The notes under the pieces were generated by a model, which had not been told where the DNA came from, did not search any database, and saw only the letters and a program-made list of their open reading frames with translations. The position numbers and the translations under genes are program-made. Below, one piece after another: positions 43,963 to 54,553 of a DNA stretch of 64,000 bases (position 1 is its first letter; each line of letters opens with the position of its first letter). Source of the DNA: Roseiarcus sp963765375 (GTDB lineage Bacteria; Pseudomonadota; Alphaproteobacteria; Rhizobiales; Beijerinckiaceae); assembly GCA_963765375.1 (NCBI GenBank), contig CAVXVZ010000010.1, positions 1-64,000 of the forward strand, in the 5' to 3' direction.

Positions 43963-44238
43963 CGCAGGACCCCCGTCCAACCCGCCCGACCATCCCGGGC
44001 GCCGCCCTCCTTGCCAGAACGCGCGCCCCGCGGCCACCTCGAATTGCAATTTCAGCGTTAGCGTCAAAACCCAGTCGCGCGGTTGCGCTGGCGACCGCTT
44101 ATCGGCGCTTCCCCTCGTTCGGCGCGTGCGGCAATGGCGAGAATGCGCATATTGGGGTCATTGCTGGACGCCTTGCCCACTCGGCGACCGAGATGTCGGC
44201 GTCAAAAGCCTGGAGCGGCGCTATTAAAGCCGAATCCG

Positions 44239-44496
44239 TTCGGCAGCCGTCACGCGACGACAAATTACGGCTTCCTCTACATCGCGCAGGGCGTCGGCTC
44301 GATCCTCGGCGGCCCGGTCGCCGCGGCGATGAGGGTCGCGACCGGAAGCTGGACGCCGGTGTTCGGCGTCGCGGTGGGAATGGATATCGTCACCGCGCTG
44401 CTCGCGCTGTTCGTCCTGAAGCCGATGCGCGCCGCTTATCTGGGCGCACAAACGCGCGCGCCCGCGGGAGAGCTGGCGCCGGCGGCCTCCCGCTGA
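44239..44496 (+). pseudogene. C-terminal remnant of an MFS (oxalate/formate antiporter-like) transporter
   Basis: About 85 codons encode only the end of a major-facilitator transporter: ATTNYGFLYIAQGVGSILGG, then a last membrane segment and the family-typical ALLALFVLKPMRAAYL. This corresponds to the last quarter of OxlT-like proteins. Upstream in the same frame nothing transporter-like remains and the sequence is unrelated. It is a relic left by deletion, lying between the rml cluster and pyrG. Confidence 0.75.
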
Positions 44497-44506
44497 CGCT
44501 CGGCGC

Positions 44507-46135
<1,629 letters not shown>

Positions 46136-46228
46136 GGGGCTTCTCTCCTAACCGATCGCGGCCGATTCGGCGAGGAGGAATTTCCAGGCCCGCGCATTCC
46201 CCTGCGGCGCATCCGGTTTGGAGCGGCT

Positions 46229-46915
46229 CTAATAGACGATACGCAAACGTATATTATCCGGGGCGCCAGTCCGCTCTCTTGGAATCTCTTGTGGGCCGGC
46301 GGTTTGCCGCTGGAACACGCCCCGGGCGAGGGTGGCGGAAGCTTGGATCTCTTGGATTCTCTCGGCGATTATGCACTTGACTGAACCACGGTATCCTGAT
46401 ACCGCAAGCGTCGTCGCTTCTGAGAAATCGGAGGCGGCTGGCGCGCCCGCAACTAAGACCTTACCCATTCGCCACCTCTTGCAGTCGGCGAAGGGTTTCA
46501 TTGACGCGCCCCTCCAAGCCGTAAAGGACAGGAAGGGTGGGCTTACCCTGAAAGGGTTGTCCCCGCCAAAGCATATCTCGAAGGACACCTTGTGCTTGCG
46601 GCCTGCTTCAAGCCCCGCTCCCGGGCCAAAGCCAACAGCCGGTGCATTGCGTGTTATGATTGTTACCCCGGAGACGCGTCCGCCGCCTTGGAGAAAAATG
46701 TCGCTTATATGCGTAGCTTGGGCGGTGGGGAGCAAGATCATGTGTTTGTCGGCGATGTCGAGAGTGTGGATCGCGAGCAAGTCCTCGCCCTTCCCTCCAG
46801 GGAAAGGCTGTATCTCATCGAAGATGCAGTCGATGATACTATCGCTCGGCGCGCACCCGAGTTTTTTATGTCCATTCACGGAGGCTTTACGGTTCTCGAC
46901 ATCTCCCTTCGGGAC
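46229..46915 (-). pseudogene. 3' part of an unknown gene interrupted by an insertion sequence
   Basis: Continuation of the coding frame that begins at 48503 on the far side of the ISAs1-type element. Joining the two sides after removing the element and one copy of the 9-base repeat reads without a break: FPFVPK from the 5' part continues directly as GDVENRKASVNGHKKLG here, then DEIQPFPGGKGEDLLAIHTL and DKHMILLPTAQ. The reconstructed protein (about 330 residues) is related to the intact product of 48580-49353. Function unknown. Confidence 0.75.
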
Positions 46916-48194
46916 CAGGGCTGTTCAACGCTCTGTACTGAGTCCCAAATGCAACACGATTCAACGTTCTGAGGCGCAACGGGAGGTGGAGGATTCCGTG
47001 GGCGGAAAAAGTCTAAATCTGTGTGAGGCGACCGAATCATTCGGGGGTCGCCTTGAAGTCGTTCGAACCTCTTCTTTCGCTCTTTGGGACAATTCCCGAC
47101 CCGCGTCGCGCCGAGGGCAAACTCTATCAGTTACCTCACGTGCTGTTGTTCTCCGTTTTCGCCATGGTGAGCGGCGCCAATTCCTATCGCGGCATCCGCA
47201 CTTACCTCAAGGTGCATCGGCAAAGGCTGAACAAAGCCTTCGCGATCAAGTGGAAGAGGCCGCCGGCGCATACCGCGATCCGCTATATTTTGCAGGGGCT
47301 GCGCCCGGCCGATGTCGAAAAGGTCTTCCGTGACCACGCCGCGAACTTGAATCTCGCTCCGGCGAGCGCCCAGACGCGCGTCATCGCGTTCGACGGCAAG
47401 ACGCTGAAGGGCAGTTTCGACAACTTCAACGACGCCAAGGCAAGGCAGTTGCTTAGCGCGTTCGCGGTCGATACGGCGCTGGTTCTCGCCCACATCGAAA
47501 TCGATGAAAAATCCAACGAGATCCCCGCCGCGCAGAAGCTGATGGAGGAACTCCACTTGGCGGGCCATATCGTCACCTGCGACGCCATGCATTGCCAAAA
47601 AAAACTTTCGAAGCCGCCGCCGTCGCCAACGCACATCTGATCGTCCAGCTCAAGGAGAACCAGCCGATCCTCTGGCAGAAGGTCGAGGCCGTCTGCGCCA
47701 CGGCCAAGCCCCAGTCGAGCGTGCAGACCGTGGACCAGAAACGGCGCAACCGCCACGAAACCCGAGCCATCGCGGTGTTCACCGCCGCGCCCGCCGTCGC
47801 AGGAACGGAATGGGAGCCCCATGTCGCCGCCATCATCAAGGTCGAGCGCGCGATCAACGTCCGGCAGCCCGCCACCGGCCTCTGGAAGCCCTCGTCCGAA
47901 ATCTCCTTCTATCTCTCCGGCCGTCCTGTGACCGCAAACCTCGCCGCGCACGCCATCCGCAAGCACTGGGGAATCGAGAACAAATCCCACTACACGCGCG
48001 ACGTCACTTTCCGCGAAGATGCCTCGCGCATTCGAACCAATCCTGGAATTGTCGCAAGACTCAGGAGCATTGCGTACAATATCCTGCGCTGCAACCAATC
48101 CGACTCAATCCCTCAAGACCGCTTCGCCACCGCTCTCGGAGGCCTCAAATCAATATTCTCCATGACGTTCAGTAGAGAGCGTTGAACAGCCCTG
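46916..48194 (+). mobile_element. Complete ISAs1-type insertion sequence with 9-bp target duplication
   Basis: The ends are inverted repeats, CAGGGCTGTTCAACGCTCT followed by nTACTGA, matching at 25 of 26 positions (left from 46916, right ending 48194). The element is 1,279 bases and flanked by direct repeats CTTCGGGAC at 46907-46915 and 48195-48203. It contains one transposase gene with a single-base frame disruption. A hairpin with an 8-bp stem (AGGCGACC at 47026-47033, GGTCGCCT at 47046-47053) lies just before the transposase and could block read-through transcription from outside. The intact duplication implies a recent, clean insertion. Confidence 0.93.
47053..48185 (+). CDS. ISAs1-family transposase, two frames joined at an A8 tract
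   Basis: The first frame (TTG 47053 or GTG 47023 to 47640) encodes the N-terminal part, with GTIPDPRRAEGKLYQLPHVL and the first catalytic region VIAFDGKTLKGS. The second frame (to 48185) continues with LIVQLKENQP and ends in the glutamate region RKHWGIENKSHYTRDVTFRED. The join is at eight A residues after CATTGCC (47596-47603). Re-reading one A (a -1 slip) or restoring a ninth A gives QKKTFEAAA and a continuous protein of about 377 residues. The element may therefore be inactive by mutation or use programmed slippage. Confidence 0.85.
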
Positions 48195-48503
48195 CTTCGG
48201 GACGAAAGGGAAAGTCGACCAATCGTTGACGGCATGACCATTGGCTTCGATGAGGACACAGTATGCGTGATCGAGGGCGGTTCGGAGGTTATGCAACGCG
48301 TCCCCCAAAATCGTTGGCGTATGCCGAGGAAAACCTCCTCCAAGAGGGGCGGCGCTTTCCCGTTCGTTACGATTGCGCTGGGGTCTGAGAGCGTTTTCGT
48401 TCGTACGGACGTATTGCCCGAAAATACGTTCGAGCTCTACGATGTGATGTTTGGCCCTTTCGGTCTTTAGATAAGGACCTGTGAAATCCACGGGTGTTTT
48501 CAT
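48195..48503 (-). pseudogene. 5' part of an unknown gene interrupted by an insertion sequence
   Basis: Starts MKTPVDFTGPYLKTERAKHH and runs to FPFVPK, where the ISAs1-type element has inserted; the open frame runs on 15 codons into the element before a stop. It shares the arrangement of the intact paralogue (48580-49353): an AKHHIVELE helix, then a DALHNLRTALDHAYC motif. Unknown function. The remainder of the gene lies at 46229-46915. Confidence 0.75.
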
Positions 48504-48579
48504 GGTATCCTATTCGGCCACCAAACTGAGGGAATCGCAGGGCGTTTCTGAAAAATTGGGAGCGGCTAGCAGCCCTATA

Positions 48580-49353
48580 TCAATTGATAAGGCCGATCCT
48601 GCGGCACTCTGCTTCCGTAGCCATCAAGACGCTCTCGACTACGCGAGCCATAGTGTTGAGGACAGCAACCGGAGCATGGCCGCCAATAAGCTCAATGGTG
48701 TTGTCGAACGCTACGCCAACAGTGAAATCGAGATTGTATGTACCCTCCATCTCGCTCCTGAGCCATATGACCTCATTTTTTTCGCGATCCCATTCCCAAG
48801 TGAACGTGCCCAGCCTTCTCCCCCTCATGACTGCATCGGACACAGTGAAAGTGCCTCGCGTCAACTGAATGGGAACGAGGATCTTGTGCTTGGGAAAATT
48901 ACAAAGCTCGTTCAATGCCCAGAGCGTATCATTCCTTCCTTTGTACGGATGGAACGCGCGAAACACCGATCGGATTTCCGGTGGCAAATCCTTGCAGCCG
49001 CCGGCCAAAGTGTTGAGCATTTTAGCCTCCGTTGGACCAATGGGAAATCTAGCGGATGTAGGAGCGGAATTGCCAGTGTGACGGACGGCGATTTGAAAGG
49101 CTGCTTGATCGAGCGCGGATCGGAGGTTGTTGGCGGCGTCAAAAATGACGTTCGGAATGTCCTCGGACAAACTCTTGGTGAATTTGATCTTGTGAAGTTG
49201 TGTGAAGCCATCGACATCCACCTCAATGACGGGGGTCCATGGCTTATCCTGCACGAAGGAATTGATTTTCGCTTCCAAATCGGCGACGTGATGCTTTGCG
49301 CGGCTTAGCATGCTATATGGACTCTTGAAGATGTCAGCCATTGCCTTGCTCAA
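48580..49353 (-). CDS. Unknown protein, intact paralogue of the interrupted gene
   Basis: A 257-residue, apparently cytoplasmic protein. The opening helix has MLSRAKHHVADLEAKIN, then a middle helix FDAANNLRSALDQAAFQIAV, then GNDTLWALNELCNFPKHKIL-type loops and a beta-rich end. The LRSALDxAAY pattern recurs in a widespread family of uncharacterised proteins; the second member beside it (48503 onward) is broken by an insertion sequence. Base composition is visibly lower in GC than the surrounding housekeeping genes, consistent with transfer. Confidence 0.75.
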   Translation of the reverse strand: MSKAMADIFKSPYSMLSRAKHHVADLEAKINSFVQDKPWTPVIEVDVDGFTQLHKIKFTKSLSEDIPNVIFDAANNLRSALDQAAFQIAVRHTGNSAPTSARFPIGPTEAKMLNTLAGGCKDLPPEIRSVFRAFHPYKGRNDTLWALNELCNFPKHKILVPIQLTRGTFTVSDAVMRGRRLGTFTWEWDREKNEVIWLRSEMEGTYNLDFTVGVAFDNTIELIGGHAPVAVLNTMARVVESVLMATEAECRRIGLIN

Positions 49354-49379
49354 ACCGCGCGCTGCGAAAAACGTCTCTC

Positions 49380-49559
49380 ATGTCCGACAAGCCCGATCCA
49401 ACCAAAGACCCAGAATTTCAAAAAGTCATCCGTCATTTCGTGACGACGCCACACAGGCCGCATGAATCCCTGCATGCCGAGAATAAACAGCACGACGCCG
49501 ATAAAGCGAATCCCAAGAAGAAGCGCGGCAGGCCAGCTAAGGACTCCGCCGCATCTTAG
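49380..49559 (+). CDS. 59-residue hydrophilic protein beside the IS1595-type transposase
   Basis: A short, highly charged protein starting MSDKPDPTKDPEFQKVI and ending in a Lys/Arg-rich PKKKRGRPAKDSA tail, the latter like an AT-hook (RGRPAK). It starts 27 bases from the divergent gene at 49353 and ends 41 bases before the transposase stop. An accessory protein of the IS1595-type element or an independent DNA-binding gene are both possible. I recognise no named family. Confidence 0.55.
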   Translation: MSDKPDPTKDPEFQKVIRHFVTTPHRPHESLHAENKQHDADKANPKKKRGRPAKDSAAS

Positions 49560-49600
49560 TCCGCCAGCGCGCAACCGCCTTCTGGTAGAGTGTCGTTGGC

Positions 49601-50542
49601 CTAGTGAGGTATCCGGTATGTGAGGCGCTTGCCCTCGATACCCTTGAGGGCCTTCGCTGCACGTTCCCCGTCCTCGACGCCAAGCGCCGAGCGGTTCGAA
49701 TAGCGGAAATCAAATTCCGCGAGATAGCGGTGTAAATGCTTCTCGCTGCAATGCTGATAGACGCCTATCATGCCACGCTTGAAGATTGAATAGTAGCCCT
49801 CCACCGTGTTCGTGTTGATCTTCGCGCCGGTCTTTCGGTCTGTGTAGCCATATTCGCCGCGCGAATGGTCTACCGCGTCGTGCTTCGCGAACTCATCGCC
49901 GAGCTTGGCGTAGCGCGCCGCCTCATCAGTCATGACGTGCGACTCACGGTCCAAGTTGTCGCGAATGATCGGCAGAACGTCCGCCTTGGTGACGTTATCC
50001 ACATGAAAAGAACGGGCCGAGCCGCCGCGCTGCACAAGCGTTAAGACAGCGTGCTTGTGGTTCGTGCCTTGCTTGACTTCGACGCCTTGCTTGCGACCGA
50101 TGAAAGTCTCGTCAACTTCGACGATTGAGCCGTTCCCGCCCATAGGAGCTAAATCGCCAGATCGCATGCCCTCACGGATGCGATGAGCCATGAACCAAGC
50201 AGTCCGATAGGAGCCGAAGCCAAGCATCCGATACAGTTGATGGGCCGAGATGCCTTTCTTTGATGCCGTAAGTAAATGCGTCGCAAGCAACCATTTGTGC
50301 AACGGAATATGCGAACGCTCATAAAGCGTGCCAGTTCGAACTGTGAATTTTTCGCGGCATTGACCGCAATGGTACCACCCGGGACCCATAGACTTGCCGC
50401 CGAGCACCTTGACGAAATCGGAAAGACCGCAATGATGGCAAATCACGCCATGAGGCCATCGCGAAGCCTCTATAACTTCTCGTGCCTTGTCTTCGTCTGT
50501 GAAGGCCGGGTTGGAAAGGTCGAACTCGGACATGGCTGTCAT
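49601..50542 (-). CDS. IS1595-family transposase
   Basis: A 313-residue transposase of the ISXO2-like/IS1595 family. The N-terminal zinc ribbon is visible as CHHCG and CGQCREKF. The DDE domain has VDETFIGRKQG and later TDEAARYAKLG and NTVEGYYSIFKRG. Full length with no disruption, so possibly active. I could not find convincing terminal inverted repeats, so the ends of the element are not called. The start could be 50542 or the ATG at 50533. Confidence 0.92.
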   Translation of the reverse strand: MTAMSEFDLSNPAFTDEDKAREVIEASRWPHGVICHHCGLSDFVKVLGGKSMGPGWYHCGQCREKFTVRTGTLYERSHIPLHKWLLATHLLTASKKGISAHQLYRMLGFGSYRTAWFMAHRIREGMRSGDLAPMGGNGSIVEVDETFIGRKQGVEVKQGTNHKHAVLTLVQRGGSARSFHVDNVTKADVLPIIRDNLDRESHVMTDEAARYAKLGDEFAKHDAVDHSRGEYGYTDRKTGAKINTNTVEGYYSIFKRGMIGVYQHCSEKHLHRYLAEFDFRYSNRSALGVEDGERAAKALKGIEGKRLTYRIPH

Positions 50543-50993
50543 CTCCTATGCCGATGATATTGGCACAGAACTGTCGTTCAGTCAAGTGCATAATCCCCAT
50601 TCTCTCGTCCGAAACGAGCCTTTTCAATGGCTTACGAGGACGCAGTGGCGGGCAAATTTTCCCCTCCCCCGGGGATCGCTGGGCAAGAAGACGGCAAAAT
50701 CCTTTCCGCGCTGCGCCGAGGCGATTTCATGCCGAGAGCCTAGCATGATTCCTGTTTCCCAGCAAGTTTTATCCGTTATTCTGATAATCGGAATCGCCTT
50801 CGCGGTGAGCCGCCGCCGATCTTTCCCCCCAGTAGACGCCGTTCCAACTCGGCGATTACGGCGCTCATGATCTCGACATTATTCCCGCGCGAATGGCCCG
50901 CCGGGACCGGTAATTTCTCGTTCGCCTTTCGCCGACGGCGGGCCAGGACGTCGGGGCCTTGAGCGGGGCGCGTTTCTGGGCCACGAGGGGAGG
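50543..50993. other. Gene-free stretch next to the IS1595-type transposase
   Basis: No coding sequence can be supported. The first 60 or so bases probably belong to the end of the IS1595-type element. Bases 50607-50639 resemble 14391-14423. A GAGGGGAGG ribosome-binding site closes the stretch just before the glycosyltransferase start at 50994. Confidence 0.5.
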
Positions 50994-51967
50994 GTGAGAC
51001 GACCGCTGACCATCGCCCTTTTGAGCTTTGACCGGCCGGACTATCTGCGCCAAGTCGTCCATTCGCTCGTCAAGCAGCTGGTTCCGGGCGACGAGGTCTT
51101 CCTCTTCCAGGACGGCGGCTGGAATCCCTTTTCCGGCAATCGGAAGGCTTCCGAGGGCGTGATCGACGCGTGCGTCCGAGTCTTCTCCTCGCCCTCAGGC
51201 GACCTCAAGTCGATCGGGCGGGGCGTCTTCCGCTCGCCTGTCAACCTCAGCATCGCCGGCAATTATCGGCGGGCGGAGCAATATATCTTCGAGGCTCTCG
51301 GCCGCGACGCCGCGGTCCTGCTCGAGGACGATCTCGTGCTCGGGCCGCATTATCTGGGCGCGATCGCCGATCTGCTTGGGATCGCCGAATCGGATATGTC
51401 TCGGCCTATGGCGACTTTTGGGCGCCACTCAGTGAGCAGTGGAAACTGGCGGACCAGTTGATCCCGATGCATGAGAACTGGGGCGCCGCCTTGACCCGGG
51501 CGTCGTGGCTGGCCCAGCAGCCGGTCCGCGAGCGCTACTGGGAGCTGGTGAAGGAGGCCGACTACAGCCAGCGCGACCATGAGGCGATCCTCGCCCTGTA
51601 CCAGGGCATGGGCTATCGCTGCCATGTTACGAGCCAGGACGCCTCGCGTTGGGTCGCGTGTCGCGCGACCGGCATGGTCCGGCTTACGACGGCGACCTGT
51701 CACGCACGATACATCGGAGCGGTCGGCGAGCATGCCCGCGAGGGCCTTTACGAACGTTGGAGGTTCGGCGGGGCGAAGCTCTTCCCCGAGCGCCCGATTG
51801 TGCGGAAGCCGACCGACGATCAACTCGACGCATGGCTCAGCGCCGATGCGGCGGCGTTCGCTGAAGGTTACATGCATTCGTATCAGAAGCCGGGAGCGGC
51901 GGCGGCCGCGTCGAGCAGACGAGCGCAGGGGCCGGGCGAAAACGTCGGGCGGCCAGATCCGACCTAG
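50994..51967 (+). pseudogene. Glycosyltransferase family 2-like, frameshifted
   Basis: A GTG start after GAGGGGAGG opens MRRPLTIALLSFDRPDYLRQ, a nucleotide-sugar-binding start, and includes VLLEDDLVLGP, the DxD-type metal site. The frame then derails near 51394-51398. Another frame carries on with GYVSAYGDFWAPLSEQW through HENWGAALTRASW and the C-terminal end at 51967. A single missing base (GAATC-GGATATG) explains the switch and would give about 324 residues. The stop codon TAG is part of the CTAG duplicated by the IS1182-type element that follows immediately. Confidence 0.78.
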
Positions 51968-53540
51968 GAGCCTGTCCGAGAAATGGCGGATTTTGGTGGC
52001 GGCGTTTGCGCGAATTGGATTTCTGCTTGCTTATGAGCAAGACCTTCCGGCCCTGGACGATCGATCAGCCGCTGTTGTTGCCGCCGAGCGTGCAGGACTT
52101 TGTCGGCGAGGACCATCTGGCTCGCTTCATTTTGGCGCTTGTGCTCGAGCATCTCGACCTTGGTGAGATCGAATCCGGGTATGCGAGCGAGCGCGGGCAG
52201 CCGCCGTTTGACCCGGCGATGATGACGGCGCTGTTGCTGTACGGCTATTGTCACGGCGTCTACTCGTCGCGCCGGATCGCCAAGGCGACGCGCGAACGGG
52301 TCGACTTCATGAGCATTGTCGGGCTCGATCCGCCGGATTTTCGCACCGTCTCCGACTTCCGCAAGCGGCACTTGAAGGCGCTTGCGGGACTGTTCGGGCA
52401 AGTTCTCAAGCTGTGCGAACAGGCGGGATTTGTGAAGCTCGGCCATGTCGCGCTCGACGGGACGAAGATCAAGGCGAACGCCTCCAAGCACAAGGCGATG
52501 AGCTACGAGCGCATGGAGAAGCGTGCGGCGGAGCTCGAGGCCGAGGTCGATCGGTGGCTGAGCGCAGCCGAGGCTGCGGACGCCGAGGAAGACAGAGCCT
52601 TCGGCCGCGACAAGAGCGGCGAGGAGCTGCCCAAATGGGTTGCCGACAAGAAGAAGCGCGCCGAGAAGATCCGGGCGGCGAAGGCCGAATTGGAGGCCGA
52701 GGCGAAAGCGGCCGCGGCGGCCAAGGCCAAAGCGCAGGCCGAGGCCGAGGAGCGGCGACAAGCCGAGGGCCGCAAGAAACCGGGCAAGCCCGCCGCCCCG
52801 CCATCCGAAGAGCCTGACCCCAAAGCGCAGAAGAACTTCACCGATCCCGAAAGCCGCATCATGAAAACCAAGGACGGCTTCATCCAGGGCTACAATGCGC
52901 AGGCGGCGGTCGACGCGACGGCGCAGGTGATCGTCGCCCACGGCCTCGACGCGAAGCAGAGCGATCAACATCAATTGGCGCCGATCGCCGACGCCATCGA
53001 AGCCAATCTGGGCAAGAAGCCGACGCAACTGTCGGCGGACGCGGGCTATTGCTCCGACGCCAACCTTGCGGCGATGGAGGAACGCGAGATCGACGCCTAT
53101 ATCGCGCCGGGGCGGGCCAAGCACGCCGGGGAAGGAGAAGGCGGCGGCGCCCGCGTCGCCGCCATGCGCGAAAGAATCAAGGCCGGCGGGCACTCCAGCC
53201 CCTACCGCTTAAGAAAGCAGCTGCCCGAGCCGGTGTTCGGACAGATCAAGCAGGCGCGCGGCTTCCGTCAGTTTCTCTTGCGCGGCGTCGAGAAGGTCGC
53301 CAACGAGTGGGGCCTCGTCTGCCTCGCCCACAATATCTTGAAGCTCGCCCAGGGGCGGACCCCGTCCCTTGCCGCACTCGCAACCGGCTGAGCTTCGCCA
53401 CCTCGGAAACGGTGCAACGAACGATGGCCGCAAAGCTTCCACCCTTACATCAAACCGGATGCGCGAATTTGCTGCATCCGGCTCTCCGACTGGCTTGAGC
53501 GGTTCAAATCCCAGCTCGCCGGGATTAAGCAGACAGGCTC
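51968..53540 (+). mobile_element. Complete IS1182-type insertion sequence with CTAG target duplication
   Basis: The element starts GAGCCTGTC and ends with its exact complement GACAGGCTC, giving short terminal inverted repeats. It is 1,573 bases and flanked by CTAG at 51964-51967 and 53541-53544, the 4-base duplication typical of this family. It holds one intact transposase gene. The left CTAG provides the stop codon of the glycosyltransferase gene. Confidence 0.9.
52033..53391 (+). CDS. IS1182-family transposase
   Basis: A 452-residue DDE transposase. The N-terminal DUF772-type domain opens RPWTIDQPLLLPPSVQDFV, with GYCHGVYSSRRIAKATRERV. The first catalytic Asp is in HVALDGTKIKANASKH. A long charged coiled-coil insert rich in Ala, Glu and Lys spans about residues 165-265. 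The second Asp is in QLSADAGYCSDAN and the Glu region around PEPVFGQIKQARGFRQF. Uninterrupted, so probably functional. The start MSKTFRPWT at 52033 is family-typical; the open frame reaches 52006. Confidence 0.93.
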   Translation: MSKTFRPWTIDQPLLLPPSVQDFVGEDHLARFILALVLEHLDLGEIESGYASERGQPPFDPAMMTALLLYGYCHGVYSSRRIAKATRERVDFMSIVGLDPPDFRTVSDFRKRHLKALAGLFGQVLKLCEQAGFVKLGHVALDGTKIKANASKHKAMSYERMEKRAAELEAEVDRWLSAAEAADAEEDRAFGRDKSGEELPKWVADKKKRAEKIRAAKAELEAEAKAAAAAKAKAQAEAEERRQAEGRKKPGKPAAPPSEEPDPKAQKNFTDPESRIMKTKDGFIQGYNAQAAVDATAQVIVAHGLDAKQSDQHQLAPIADAIEANLGKKPTQLSADAGYCSDANLAAMEEREIDAYIAPGRAKHAGEGEGGGARVAAMRERIKAGGHSSPYRLRKQLPEPVFGQIKQARGFRQFLLRGVEKVANEWGLVCLAHNILKLAQGRTPSLAALATG

Positions 53541-53599
53541 CTAGCTCGACCGCGCGCTTGGCGACATGATAGGCTTCGGTCAAGCGATCGGAGCAGCCA

Positions 53600-54517
53600 A
53601 TGGCCGAATCCGCGATTGCATTCGATGCGGAGGATGGCGTCCGTCTCAGCGGGCGGCGCTGGCTGCCCGAGGGCAGTCCGCGCGCAATCATTCAGATCGC
53701 CCACGGCCTCTCCGAGCACAGCGCCCGCTACGCGCGCCTCGCCGCGGCGGTCAACGCCGCAGGCTATGGGGCTTACGCCAACGACCATCGCGGGCACGGG
53801 CCAAAAACCGCTCCGGCCGACCTCGGCCATTTCGCCGACGAGGGGGGATGGAGCAAGGTCGTCGGCGATCTCTGGACCATGAATCGCCTGATCGCCAGCG
53901 AGCAGCCGGGCCTTCCGATCATCTTCCTCGGCCATTCGCTGGGGTCGTTCCTCGGACAGGAGTTCGTCGCCGAGCATTCGGATGCGCTCGCCGGCGCCGT
54001 CTATTCGGGCTCGAGCGGCAAGCCGCCGGCGATCGCGACCCTCGGGCGCCTGATCGCGCGCGCCGAGCGGCTGAGGCTCGGCAAGCGCGGCAAAAGCCGG
54101 CTCATCGGCCAGATGTGGTTCGGCGCGTACAACAAGCCGTTCGAGCCGGCGCGAACCGCGTTCGACTGGCTGTCGCGCGACGAGAAGGAGGTCGACGCCT
54201 ACCTGGCGGATCCGTATTGCGGCTTCCCCTTCTCGACCGAGCTCGCCATCGACGTCCTCGACGCTCTGCCCGGCATCCTCACGCCCGAACGCCTCGCGCG
54301 CATCCGCAAGGACATGCCGATCTATGTTTTTTCCGGCGAGCGCGATCCGGTCGGGGCCAACATCCAGGGCCTCATCGACGCGCTGAAGAGCGCGGGTTTC
54401 ACCAGGCTCACCACCCGCATCTATCCGGGCGCCCGGCACGAGACGCTGAACGAGACCAACCGCGAGGAGGTGACGCGCGACCTCATCGCCTGGCTCGACC
54501 GGGTGGTTGGCAAGTAG
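53600..54517 (+). CDS. Alpha/beta hydrolase, monoacylglycerol-lipase-like
   Basis: A 305-residue cytoplasmic serine hydrolase. It has IAHGLSEHSARYARLA near the start, the nucleophile in IFLGHSLGSFLGQ, the acid in FSGERDPVGAN and the histidine in YPGARHETLNE. This matches lysophospholipase/monoglyceride-lipase-like enzymes. It begins 56 bases after the IS1182-type element and converges with the GH15-like gene. The substrate class is uncertain. Confidence 0.9.
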   Translation: MAESAIAFDAEDGVRLSGRRWLPEGSPRAIIQIAHGLSEHSARYARLAAAVNAAGYGAYANDHRGHGPKTAPADLGHFADEGGWSKVVGDLWTMNRLIASEQPGLPIIFLGHSLGSFLGQEFVAEHSDALAGAVYSGSSGKPPAIATLGRLIARAERLRLGKRGKSRLIGQMWFGAYNKPFEPARTAFDWLSRDEKEVDAYLADPYCGFPFSTELAIDVLDALPGILTPERLARIRKDMPIYVFSGERDPVGANIQGLIDALKSAGFTRLTTRIYPGARHETLNETNREEVTRDLIAWLDRVVGK

Positions 54518-54553
54518 CGCTTGCGGCATGCGTCCGATGGCGACGCCCGGACC

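Noticed and set aside
47026..47053. Hairpin before the ISAs1 transposase as an intrinsic terminator
   Set aside because: A good 8-bp stem but no T-run follows; described as a read-through barrier candidate only.
49300..50620. Terminal inverted repeats of the IS1595-type element
   Set aside because: Only weak similarity between 49311-49335 and the complement of about 50560-50592; not enough to place the ends.
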